Source of the DNA: JBBDIP01 sp964602455
Lineage (GTDB): Bacteria; Bacillota; Sulfobacillia; Fermentithermobacillales; Fermentithermobacillaceae
NCBI GenBank assembly: GCA_964602455.1
Contig: CAZRRG010000097.1
Location: forward strand, 1-7,577
Reading direction: 5' to 3'
Length of the DNA stretch: 7,577 nucleotides
Shown: positions 1 to 5,054 of the stretch, in pieces
Numbering within the stretch: position 1 is the first letter of the stretch
Layout: the number at the start of each line of letters is the position of its first letter
Notes under the pieces: model-generated
Databases searched by the model: none
What the model saw: the letters and a program-made list of their open reading frames with translations, nothing else
Told to the model about the DNA's origin: nothing
Translations under genes and position numbers: made by a program

Positions 1-288
1 ATCAGCGGTCTCGGCGAACTCCTTATACATGCTGCTCCACTCGTAGTTCTCTCCGTCGGCCGCTTCGGCGAGGTTCTTCTTGGTGTCGCCGATCATGCCC
101 AGCTTCCGGGCCCAAATCTTGGCGTGCTCCTTCTCATTGCCTGCGGTTTCCTCAAAAATCGCCGCGATCTGCTGGTACCCCTCGCTCCTTGCCACGCTCG
201 CGAAATATGTGTACTTATTGCGAGCCATGGACTCGCCGGCAAAGGCGGTGTGCAGATTCTTCTCCGTCTGGCTACCTTTTAGGTCCAT
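1..288 (-). CDS. rbr: Rubrerythrin, N-terminal part (cut by window edge)
   Basis: This is the first 96 residues of a rubrerythrin, a cytoplasmic non-haem di-iron protein that reduces hydrogen peroxide in anaerobes. The ATG at 288 is preceded by a strong ribosome binding site, GGAGGTG, with a 5-nt spacer (294-300). The protein opens with the family signature LKGSQTEKNL...FAGESMARNKY. By comparison with the Desulfovibrio enzyme, the di-iron ligands are visible at E19, E52 and H55 (in NEKEH), and E80 and E83 (in GENYEW). The second half of the ferritin-like domain (further Glu and His ligands) and any C-terminal rubredoxin Cys4 domain lie beyond position 1, so their presence cannot be judged. 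It is transcribed in the same direction as the MFS gene upstream, 117 nt away, but has its own candidate promoter. The family assignment is firm; the symbol rests on homology recognised by eye. Confidence 0.93.
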   Translation of the reverse strand, partial: MDLKGSQTEKNLHTAFAGESMARNKYTYFASVARSEGYQQIAAIFEETAGNEKEHAKIWARKLGMIGDTKKNLAEAADGENYEWSSMYKEFAETAD

Positions 289-324
289 TCTTGCACCTCC
301 GAGTTGGGAGTAGATGTACTCGTC

Positions 325-353
325 AGGATAACTCTACCTTATACATGTCCCAA
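325..353 (-). promoter_or_regulatory. Candidate promoter for rubrerythrin
   Basis: On the minus strand TTGGGA (353-348) and TATCCT (330-325) are separated by exactly 17 nt, a weak but well-spaced sigma-A type promoter with four of six matches in each box. It would start transcription near 318 and give a leader of about 30 nt before the rubrerythrin ATG. The -35 box overlaps the palindrome CCAATTGG (350-357), which could be an operator half or chance. An alternative -10, TATAAG (343-338), lacks a good -35. No PerR-type box (TTATAAT-N-ATTATAA) is seen. The rest of the 117-nt gap (289-405) shows no clear terminator for the MFS gene: a run of five T on the minus strand (380-376) has no convincing stem before it. 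Confidence 0.4.
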
Positions 354-405
354 TTGGAAGGAGTCTACGGGTGTAAAAACCGCAAGTAGCATGCCGAAGA
401 GTCTT

Positions 406-1689
406 TCAAGCTTCCTTGGACCTTGGGATCGCCATGGCATATAGCGGCAGCTGCAGCGCGAACAGCGCTATTATGGCGCCCCAGGTCAGATTAGGACTGA
501 GTTTGTAGGCGATGCCAGCCGCAACAGACCCCAGCGCCGCTCCGGTGTTGTTGAGGCTGAGCTGCAGTCCAGAGAAGGTAGCTCTGTCCTGGTCGCCGAC
601 AGCTTCCATGTATACCGCGCTTATGGCAGGAGAGGATATGTTGCCGGCCATGGTGACCAGGACGAGTAGGGCGAAAAGCTGCCAGAGAGAGCTAATCGCG
701 AACATCCCCAACATGAGGAGGGGGAACGTCATGCCTGACGCCATGATCACGCTGCGGCGTCCGCGAAGGTCTGCCAGCCTGCCGCCGATGAGTAGAACGA
801 GCATGGTACCCAAGGCGCTGAACGCGCCTGCGGCAGAGACGACGGAGTAGGCCGATGAAAAGCGATCCATCACGGCAAACGGCAAGACGATGTTCACGGC
901 GCCATTGGCAAGCCCGCCCAGCAGGGACGCAACCAAAAGAGAGGTGAGCGCCAGCGGCCTATTGTCTTTGTACATGCGGGTGATCCTGGCTCTCATCGAT
1001 TCTTTCACCGTGGACCTCGAGGCATCTTTGGACACCTCGCCGGACGACGACTCCGGGCACGGAGCCGGGGAGGGAGCGTCCTTCAGAGGAAGCCCCACAA
1101 GCACCGCTACGCTGGCCAGTAGGAGTCCCGTTCCGAAAGTGGACATGACGCCGAACCGGTCTGCCAGGTATCCCGCAGCCAAAGGGGCAAGTACCGAAGC
1201 AGCTTGCGACGCGGTCTGTATTATGCCGTAGAGAGTTGCCCTGTTTTCCTTCCGCGTGTGTCCGGCTATCATGGCGGACTGCGCCGGGTTCTGGATCCCC
1301 GACATGCCCCGCATCACCGACACCAGGATCAGCCCGGCGTAGTTCCTGGTCACCATGAGGAGACCCGCTGCGGCGCACCGGAAAAGCTGTCCGGCGGTGT
1401 ACAGTCTCTTTCGCCCGATGGTGTCCGCCATGAACCCGGCTCCGACCGCGACCAGAGCGCCGACTACCTGTAGCACCGAGGATAGGAACCCGGCGACATC
1501 GGATCCATAACCAAGCTCACGATAATACGGCATTAAGACCGAAGTGTAGAAGTTTACCGCGGCGATCTCGATGAACCCGATGGCGATCAACCTCTTAAGA
1601 TCGGGTGAGAGGCCCTGCACGGAAGATGTGAGACGCGAGCCCAAACTCTGACGTGCTTCCTTTGCGTACGACAAGTCCTCAACTCCCAC
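406..1689 (-). CDS. MFS transporter (12 TM), substrate unknown
   Basis: A 427-residue inner-membrane protein of the major facilitator superfamily, which moves small solutes by proton-coupled exchange or symport. Hydrophobic segments fall into two sets of six, separated by a hydrophilic, Ser/Pro-rich loop at about residues 203-243. The loop-2 signature appears in each half: GFMADTIGRKRLY (85-97) and GGRLADLRGRRSV (302-314). A conserved helix motif, GIQNPAQSAMIAG, sits at 131-143. Length and topology are normal for drug-efflux or sugar-type MFS proteins; nothing seen fixes the substrate. The start used here is a GTG at 1689, which has no obvious ribosome binding site. A TTG at 1674, with GGGAG 8 nt upstream, would give a protein five residues shorter and is a real alternative. 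The gene is divergent from glpX and shares its upstream control region with it. The family is secure; the function is open. Confidence 0.88.
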   Translation of the reverse strand: MGVEDLSYAKEARQSLGSRLTSSVQGLSPDLKRLIAIGFIEIAAVNFYTSVLMPYYRELGYGSDVAGFLSSVLQVVGALVAVGAGFMADTIGRKRLYTAGQLFRCAAAGLLMVTRNYAGLILVSVMRGMSGIQNPAQSAMIAGHTRKENRATLYGIIQTASQAASVLAPLAAGYLADRFGVMSTFGTGLLLASVAVLVGLPLKDAPSPAPCPESSSGEVSKDASRSTVKESMRARITRMYKDNRPLALTSLLVASLLGGLANGAVNIVLPFAVMDRFSSAYSVVSAAGAFSALGTMLVLLIGGRLADLRGRRSVIMASGMTFPLLMLGMFAISSLWQLFALLVLVTMAGNISSPAISAVYMEAVGDQDRATFSGLQLSLNNTGAALGSVAAGIAYKLSPNLTWGAIIALFALQLPLYAMAIPRSKEA

Positions 1690-1712
1690 GGATTCGCAAA
1701 TGTCAACTCATG

Positions 1713-1741
1713 CCTTAATATAATTCATATGACCATTAAGG
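1713..1741. repeat. Inverted repeat, possible operator between MFS and glpX
   Basis: CCTTAAT (1713-1719) and ATTAAGG (1735-1741) form a perfect 7-bp inverted repeat around a 15-nt centre that itself contains the palindrome TCATATGA (1725-1732). The repeat overlaps the candidate -10 elements of both divergent promoters, so a dimeric repressor or activator bound here could control both genes. It is flanked by two direct copies of TGTCAA (1701-1706 and 1743-1748) that start 42 bp apart, about four helical turns. The symmetry is seen directly; the operator role is inferred. Confidence 0.45.
1719..1724 (+). promoter_or_regulatory. Candidate -10 box for glpX
   Basis: A perfect TATAAT lies on the plus strand in the only A+T-rich stretch upstream of glpX. 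No good -35 is seen at the right distance (GCAAAT at 17 nt; TTCGCA at 20 nt), so this promoter, if real, may need an activator or be weak. Transcription would start near 1731 and produce a 5' leader of roughly 130 nt. The box overlaps the left arm of the inverted repeat at 1713-1741. Confidence 0.45.
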
Positions 1742-1748
1742 TTGTCAA
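1719..1748 (-). promoter_or_regulatory. Candidate promoter for the MFS transporter
   Basis: On the minus strand a consensus -35, TTGACA (1748-1743), is followed after 18 nt by ATTATA (1724-1719). The -10 is preceded by a TG one base away (1727-1726), an extended -10 arrangement. Transcription would begin near 1712, leaving a leader of about 20-25 nt before the GTG at 1689. The stretch is clearly richer in A+T than the genes around it. The spacer is one base over ideal and the -10 is imperfect, hence moderate confidence. Confidence 0.45.
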
Positions 1749-1863
1749 GTGTCATTCTAGTCCGGCCCCCTCGAGAGGTATGGGTCTATCGCCGTGTCTT
1801 CTAGGGATGGTAGTATGGAGCGTGGGGTCGTCCATCTCCATCACTGCCTGCGGGGTGTTTCTC
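1731..1863 (+). other. Presumed glpX 5' leader
   Basis: About 130 nt lie between the candidate transcription start and the likely glpX start codon. The stretch happens to be open in the glpX frame from an ATG at 1729, but the translation resembles no GlpX N-terminus. Short self-complementary pieces such as CCTC-GA-GAGG (1769-1778) occur, but no recognisable riboswitch, attenuator or terminator hairpin can be made out by eye. It may simply be an untranslated leader. Confidence 0.35.
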
Positions 1864-2850
1864 ATGAGGGACCAGATCGAAAGAGTGCTCGCGCTTGAGT
1901 TTGTCCGGGTCACCGAGGCGGCGGCCCTGGCTTGCGGACGTCTCATGGGGACCGGTGACAAGGAAGGATGCGACCAGGCGGCAGTGACTGCCATGCGCCG
2001 CGCTCTTGGAACGGTCGACATCGCGGGCACCATCGTGATCGGCGAAGGAGAGATGGACGAGGCTCCCATGCTGTACATCGGTGAGAAGGTGGGGAGCGGG
2101 TCCGGTCCGACAGTGGATGTCGCGGTGGACCCGCTGGAAGGCACCAACGTGCTCGCTCGCGGCCTCCCTCGGGCCTTGTCCGTTCTGGCCGTGGCCGAAG
2201 AGGGGTGCCTCCTTCACGCGCCGGACATGTACATGGAGAAACTCGCAGTCGGTCCAAGGGCTGCGGGGAGGATCGACCTCGACGCCCCCATCGAGGCAAA
2301 CCTCAGAGAAGTCGCCAAGGGCCTTGGCCGCAATGTGGAGGACCTTGTCGTGGTGATACTGGACCGTCCCCGCAACGGGCAACTCATTGAGGACGTGCGG
2401 AGGGCAGGGGCCCGGATAAAGCTGATCCCCGACGGCGACCTATCGCCGGCAGTATCTGTTGCCTTCCAAGACTCGGGTGTTGACGTCCTGGCAGGAGTGG
2501 GAGGAGCCCCCGAAGGAGTGCTTGCCGCTGTCGCGCTCCGGTGCGCAGGCGGGGAGATGCAGGCGAGGTTGTGGCCTACCAACGCGGCCGAGGTCGAGAG
2601 GGCCCGTAAGATGGGCATCAGCGACATCCGGCAGAAGCTGACTATGGATGACCTGGTGCAAGGCGACGACGTCGTGTTTGCCGCGACCGGAGTCACAGAT
2701 GGCGAACTGCTAAAGGGCGTGCACTACTCGGGCCCTACAGCGGTCACCCACTCTCTGGTGATGCGTGGGACTACAGGAACTGTGCGCAGGATCGAGGCGC
2801 TGCACAGGCTGGACAGAAAAGAACCAGGGATCTGGACGCCTAACGGTTAG
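1864..2850 (+). CDS. glpX: Class II fructose-1,6-bisphosphatase (GlpX)
   Basis: A 328-residue cytoplasmic enzyme that hydrolyses fructose 1,6-bisphosphate to fructose 6-phosphate in gluconeogenesis; some homologues also act on sedoheptulose bisphosphate. The N-terminus LALEFVRVTEAAALA is the family opening. Next come GDK (31-33), the metal-site stretch VIGEGEMDEAP (58-68), the lithium-sensitive phosphatase motif DVAVDPLEGTN (85-95) and GGAPEG (213-218). Against E. coli GlpX the active-site residues map to D32, E61, D89, E92 and E217, all present. The ATG at 1864 is chosen because homologues begin there, the length (about 330) then matches the family, and GGGGTG lies 6 nt upstream (1852-1857). 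The frame is open back to 1729, but those 45 residues look untranslated. The gene stands alone, divergent from the MFS gene and not in a glycerol operon. The stop codon sits inside an inverted repeat. Confidence 0.95.
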   Translation: MRDQIERVLALEFVRVTEAAALACGRLMGTGDKEGCDQAAVTAMRRALGTVDIAGTIVIGEGEMDEAPMLYIGEKVGSGSGPTVDVAVDPLEGTNVLARGLPRALSVLAVAEEGCLLHAPDMYMEKLAVGPRAAGRIDLDAPIEANLREVAKGLGRNVEDLVVVILDRPRNGQLIEDVRRAGARIKLIPDGDLSPAVSVAFQDSGVDVLAGVGGAPEGVLAAVALRCAGGEMQARLWPTNAAEVERARKMGISDIRQKLTMDDLVQGDDVVFAATGVTDGELLKGVHYSGPTAVTHSLVMRGTTGTVRRIEALHRLDRKEPGIWTPNG

Positions 2851-2862
2851 CGCACAGATCCC
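2827..2862 (+). terminator. Stem-loop over the glpX stop, possible terminator
   Basis: GGGATCTG (2827-2834) pairs perfectly with CAGATCCC (2855-2862). The 20-nt loop holds a second small stem, CTAAC/GTTAG (2840-2850), that contains the glpX stop codon. No T-run follows, so this is not a classic intrinsic terminator. It could protect the mRNA 3' end or act with the hairpins further on. Confidence 0.35.
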
Positions 2863-2869
2863 CAGTGAG

Positions 2870-3010
2870 TATGCTGGCGACGCGGCAGAACCTCCGCTGC
2901 TCTGAACAATCGTTAGCAGGATGTCATCTCGCATAGTGCCCGCAGCTCGCTTCGCTCGCAAGGCGCGTGCACTATGCTGGCGACGCGGCAAAAGCGCCGC
3001 TATCGCTCTG
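2870..3010. repeat. Pair of direct repeats in the glpX/nitroreductase gap
   Basis: The 18-nt sequence TATGCTGGCGACGCGGCA occurs exactly at 2870-2887 and again at 2973-2990, 103 bp apart. Similarity continues less perfectly to the shared CTCTG ending at 2904 and 3010, where the second copy is 3 nt longer. This makes two units of about 35-38 bp, with a large stem-loop between them. The arrangement looks like a degenerate dispersed intergenic repeat (REP- or MITE-like), but copy number elsewhere in the genome cannot be seen. Two copies with no regular array exclude a CRISPR. Confidence 0.55.
2931..2977. repeat. Large inverted repeat between convergent genes
   Basis: GCATAGTGC (2931-2939) pairs perfectly with GCACTATGC (2969-2977). 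Partial further pairing inward (CGC with GCG) would lengthen the stem. The loop contains a 14-nt mirror repeat, GCTCGCT/TCGCTCG (2945-2958). It lies between glpX and the nitroreductase gene, which face each other. It could therefore act as a two-way transcription barrier or be the core of a mobile repeat. There is no T-run on either side. Confidence 0.5.
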
Positions 3011-3018
3011 CTTTTGCC
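2987..3018 (-). terminator. Hairpin just past the nitroreductase stop, probable terminator
   Basis: GGCAAAAGC (2987-2995) and GCTTTTGCC (3010-3018) form a perfect 9-bp inverted repeat with a 14-nt loop, starting 2 nt beyond the nitroreductase stop codon (3021-3023). On the minus strand the 3' arm contains TTTT inside the stem rather than after it. It is thus an imperfect intrinsic terminator or a 3'-end stabilising hairpin. The left arm overlaps the end of the second 18-nt direct repeat. Confidence 0.45.
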
Positions 3019-3020
3019 TA

Positions 3021-3512
3021 CTACCAGCGATCCACCGAGTACAGTTCCTCCATCGACTTCCTCGGGCGGGGGGCGGTCTCAGCGGCAGGGACACCCACCG
3101 GCAAGAGGCACCACACCGTTACGCCTTCCGGAATCCCCAAGATTTCCTTGACCTTTTCCTCGGAGAAAGCGCCGATCCAGCATGTGCCCAGTGACAGGGC
3201 TGCGGCGGCCAGGGTCATGTGGTCGAGGGCGATAGCAACGTCGACCGGCGAGTAACGGCGAGACGGGTTGGTGGCGCATCCCACGATCACTACGGCGGCG
3301 TCCCCAACAAACGTCTGGTTATTGCAGGCGGGCACCAGGGCCTTCCTGGTTGCCTCGTCCTTCACAACGATAAAGCGGTACTCCTGGCGGTTGCCGGCGC
3401 TAGGCGCTATGCGGGCGGCCTCAAGGATCTTGGTTAGAGCCTCTTCCGGTACAGGTTCGTTCTTGTAAGCCCGGATCGATCGCCTCTTGGCAATGGCCTC
3501 AAAAAGATCCAT
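3021..3512 (-). CDS. Small nitroreductase-family flavoprotein
   Basis: A 163-residue protein of the FMN-dependent nitroreductase family, cytoplasmic and usually dimeric, using NAD(P)H to reduce nitro compounds, quinones or flavins; the natural substrate is not deducible. The FMN phosphate-binding signature RRSIRAYK is at 10-17, the helix RIAPSAGNRQEYRF at 34-47, and the C-terminal GTCWIGAF...VKEILGIPEGV block is typical of short clostridial members. The ATG at 3512 is chosen because AGGAG lies 8 nt upstream (3521-3525) and MDLFEAIAKRRS is the usual family N-terminus. The frame is open upstream to 3662, overlapping the MOSC-Mog gene, but those 50 residues have no family resemblance. It is the last gene on the minus strand before the convergent repeat region, 112 nt after the Moco operon. 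Co-transcription is possible but not shown. Confidence 0.9.
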   Translation of the reverse strand: MDLFEAIAKRRSIRAYKNEPVPEEALTKILEAARIAPSAGNRQEYRFIVVKDEATRKALVPACNNQTFVGDAAVVIVGCATNPSRRYSPVDVAIALDHMTLAAAALSLGTCWIGAFSEEKVKEILGIPEGVTVWCLLPVGVPAAETAPRPRKSMEELYSVDRW

Positions 3513-3559
3513 ACGTCCCACTCCTCTCCACGTGATCGAACCCGTATTCGGTACCGTCG

Positions 3560-3615
3560 GGCCTTGATCCTTCAGCAAGGCCGTTCGAGTTCGCGGGCGC
3601 CTCTTTAGATAGAGG
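3560..3615 (-). other. Two short stem-loops between MOSC-Mog and nitroreductase genes
   Basis: In the 112-nt gap, CCTCT/AGAGG (3600-3604 with 3611-3615) forms a 5-bp stem 9 nt past the MOSC-Mog stop. GGCCTTG/CAAGGCC (3560-3566 with 3576-3582) forms a perfect 7-bp stem with a 9-nt loop. Neither is followed by a T-run. They may weaken read-through or mark an mRNA processing site. No convincing promoter for the nitroreductase gene is seen in this gap. Confidence 0.3.
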
Positions 3616-3624
3616 AATGTCGCC

Positions 3625-4551
3625 TTACTTGCGGTCGTCCGCGCACTCGGCCCCGGTTCCACGGAGTATCTCTATGGCGTGGGGGAGGACGGGCAGTATG
3701 GCTGAGAGGTTCTCTGTCACGCCCTTAGGGCTGCCGGGCAGGTTGACAATGAGGGTTCTGCCTCGAATGCCAGCGATCGCCCTCGACAGCGCCGCTTTGG
3801 GGGTGTGCCGGAGGCCTTCAGCCCGCATGGCTTCGGGCAGGCCCGGCGCCTCGCGTTCAATCACGTCTCGGGTAGCCTCAGGAGTCACGTCTCTCGGGCT
3901 GAAACCTGTGCCGCCGGTGGTAAGCACGAGGTCGACGCCCCGGCTGTCGGAGAGCCTCTTGAGGTTCTCCGCGATGACCTCCCTTTCGTCAGGGACGACG
4001 ACGTAGTCGCAGACTACTCCGAGCTTCGATACCATCTCTCGGATAGCCTGGGCGCTTAAGTCCTCTCGTTCTCCACGACTTCCTTTGTCGCTGGACGTGA
4101 GGATGGCAATCCGCACGGCGTTCTGGACTTCGATGGAGTCTCCTACGCAGACCTCGCCGCCCGAGATAACGCGCGCAAAGATCCCCTCTCTGGGCATTAT
4201 GCAATCGCCGGCCAGGTAGTAGATGGCGCAACGGTTATGGCATACCTTGCCGATCTGAGTCACTTCCAGAACCACATCTTTTCCCACCCAGAGGCGTGTC
4301 CCTATGGGTAGGCTTGGCAAATCAAGGCCCGAAGTGGTGAGGTTCTCGGCGAAGTCTCCCTCTTTCACGTCAAGCCCCTTGGCTCTGGCCTTAGCTATGC
4401 TTTCCTCGGCAAGAAGACTGACCTGCCTGTGCCAGTCGCCGGCGTGGGCGTCGCCCACAAGCCCGTGCCTGGGCCGCAGCTCCGCGCGGCCGACGTTGGT
4501 CTTTCTGGTGCCTTTGCCTTCCGACAGGCACACGGCTGTTATCCTACCCAA
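3625..4551 (-). CDS. MOSC domain-MogA/MoaB fusion, Moco biosynthesis
   Basis: A 308-residue two-domain protein. Residues 1-143 form a MOSC domain, a family related to the Moco sulfurase C-terminus and thought to bind or transfer sulfur or Moco. It carries a cysteine cluster, KVCHNRCAIYYLAGDCIMP (102-120), with C104, C108 and C117. Residues 147-300 form a MoaB/MogA domain, which adenylylates molybdopterin before metal insertion. Its motifs are ILTSSDKGSRG (150-160), TTGGTGFSPRDVTPEAT (211-227) and LPGSPKG (271-277). The proposed start is a TTG at 4551, with GGGAGG 9 nt upstream (4561-4566). It overlaps the moaC stop by 8 bp, implying translational coupling. A GTG at 4560 touches the ribosome binding site, and a TTG at 4605 would overlap moaC by 62 bp; both are less likely. 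MOSC-Mog fusions are known in anaerobes, but how the two activities cooperate is not established. Confidence 0.9.
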   Translation of the reverse strand: MGRITAVCLSEGKGTRKTNVGRAELRPRHGLVGDAHAGDWHRQVSLLAEESIAKARAKGLDVKEGDFAENLTTSGLDLPSLPIGTRLWVGKDVVLEVTQIGKVCHNRCAIYYLAGDCIMPREGIFARVISGGEVCVGDSIEVQNAVRIAILTSSDKGSRGEREDLSAQAIREMVSKLGVVCDYVVVPDEREVIAENLKRLSDSRGVDLVLTTGGTGFSPRDVTPEATRDVIEREAPGLPEAMRAEGLRHTPKAALSRAIAGIRGRTLIVNLPGSPKGVTENLSAILPVLPHAIEILRGTGAECADDRK

Positions 4552-5050
4552 GAGTCTCACCCTCCCGAACGTACAGCCCGCTCTTTCCGCCGGACTTGCG
4601 CACAAGGCGGATGCCGGTGATTTCCATATCTTTGTCCACGGCTTTGCACATGTCGTAGACCGTGAGGCAGGCTACAGAGACAGCTGTCAGGGCCTCCATC
4701 TCGGCGCCCGTCCTGGAGGATAGCCTCACGGTTGCTCTGACCCTAACGGCGCTTGTCTCCCTATCCAGCGAAAGGTCCACACTCACCCCGGCAAGGTCCA
4801 GGGAGTGGCACAATGGGATCAGGTCAGGGGTCTTCTTGGCTGCCATTATGCCAGCTACCTGGGCGGTCGTGAGCACTTCGCCCTTCGGCAGACCGCCTTT
4901 GGCGATGAGGTCCAAGGTTTCGGACCTCATCCTCACAGCCCCTATCGCGACGGCTTCTCTGTCGGTTACCTGCTTGTCCCCCACGTAGACCATCCGGACG
5001 CCGCCGGAAGGGTCAAGGTGGGTTAGGGGAGAGGGACCGGAGCGCTTCAT
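4544..5050 (-). CDS. moaC: Cyclic pyranopterin monophosphate synthase MoaC
   Basis: A 168-residue cytoplasmic enzyme that converts the MoaA product 3',8-cyclo-GTP into cyclic pyranopterin monophosphate, completing the first step of Moco synthesis. Conserved blocks are present: KKTPDLIPLCHSL (72-84, with H82), TGAEMEALTAVSV (114-126, with E117 and E119), VYDMCKAVDKDM (131-142, with D133 and K136) and KSGGKSG (152-158). The length is standard. Two small departures from the usual motif are LCHSL for LCHPL and TGAEME for TGVEME; neither touches a catalytic residue. The ATG at 5050 lies 4 nt after the moaA stop. Its ribosome binding site, GGGGGA (5058-5063), is formed by the codons for MoaA's last two glycines. 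Its end overlaps the MOSC-Mog gene by 8 bp, so it sits in the middle of a coupled operon. Confidence 0.96.
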   Translation of the reverse strand: MKRSGPSPLTHLDPSGGVRMVYVGDKQVTDREAVAIGAVRMRSETLDLIAKGGLPKGEVLTTAQVAGIMAAKKTPDLIPLCHSLDLAGVSVDLSLDRETSAVRVRATVRLSSRTGAEMEALTAVSVACLTVYDMCKAVDKDMEITGIRLVRKSGGKSGLYVREGETLG

Positions 5051-5054
5051 GCTG

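Noticed and set aside
376..405. Intrinsic terminator after the MFS gene
   Set aside because: A T-run exists on the minus strand, but no stable G+C stem precedes it.
1701..1706. Second TTGACA on the minus strand as a -35 box for the MFS gene
   Set aside because: A matching -10 would fall inside the coding start, leaving no room for a leader; it is better seen as part of a direct repeat.
1729..1863. N-terminal 45-residue extension or signal peptide on GlpX
   Set aside because: The translation is not like any GlpX N-terminus, the enzyme is cytoplasmic, and the -10 box would place the transcription start at about the upstream ATG itself.
1801..2382. 193-residue open frame antisense to glpX
   Set aside because: It shows no recognisable domain and lies wholly opposite a well-conserved enzyme gene.
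2870..2990. CRISPR-like direct repeats
   Set aside because: Only two copies of 18 nt exist, with an 85-nt non-repetitive interval and strong internal symmetry; there is no array and no cas gene.
3534..3542. tRNA T-loop-like GGTTCGATC on the minus strand
   Set aside because: No pairing T-stem, anticodon arm or acceptor stem can be drawn around it.
3513..3662. 50-residue extension of the nitroreductase frame into the MOSC-Mog gene
   Set aside because: The composition is unlike the family, and the internal ATG at 3512 has a good ribosome binding site and the canonical MDLFEAIAKRRS start.
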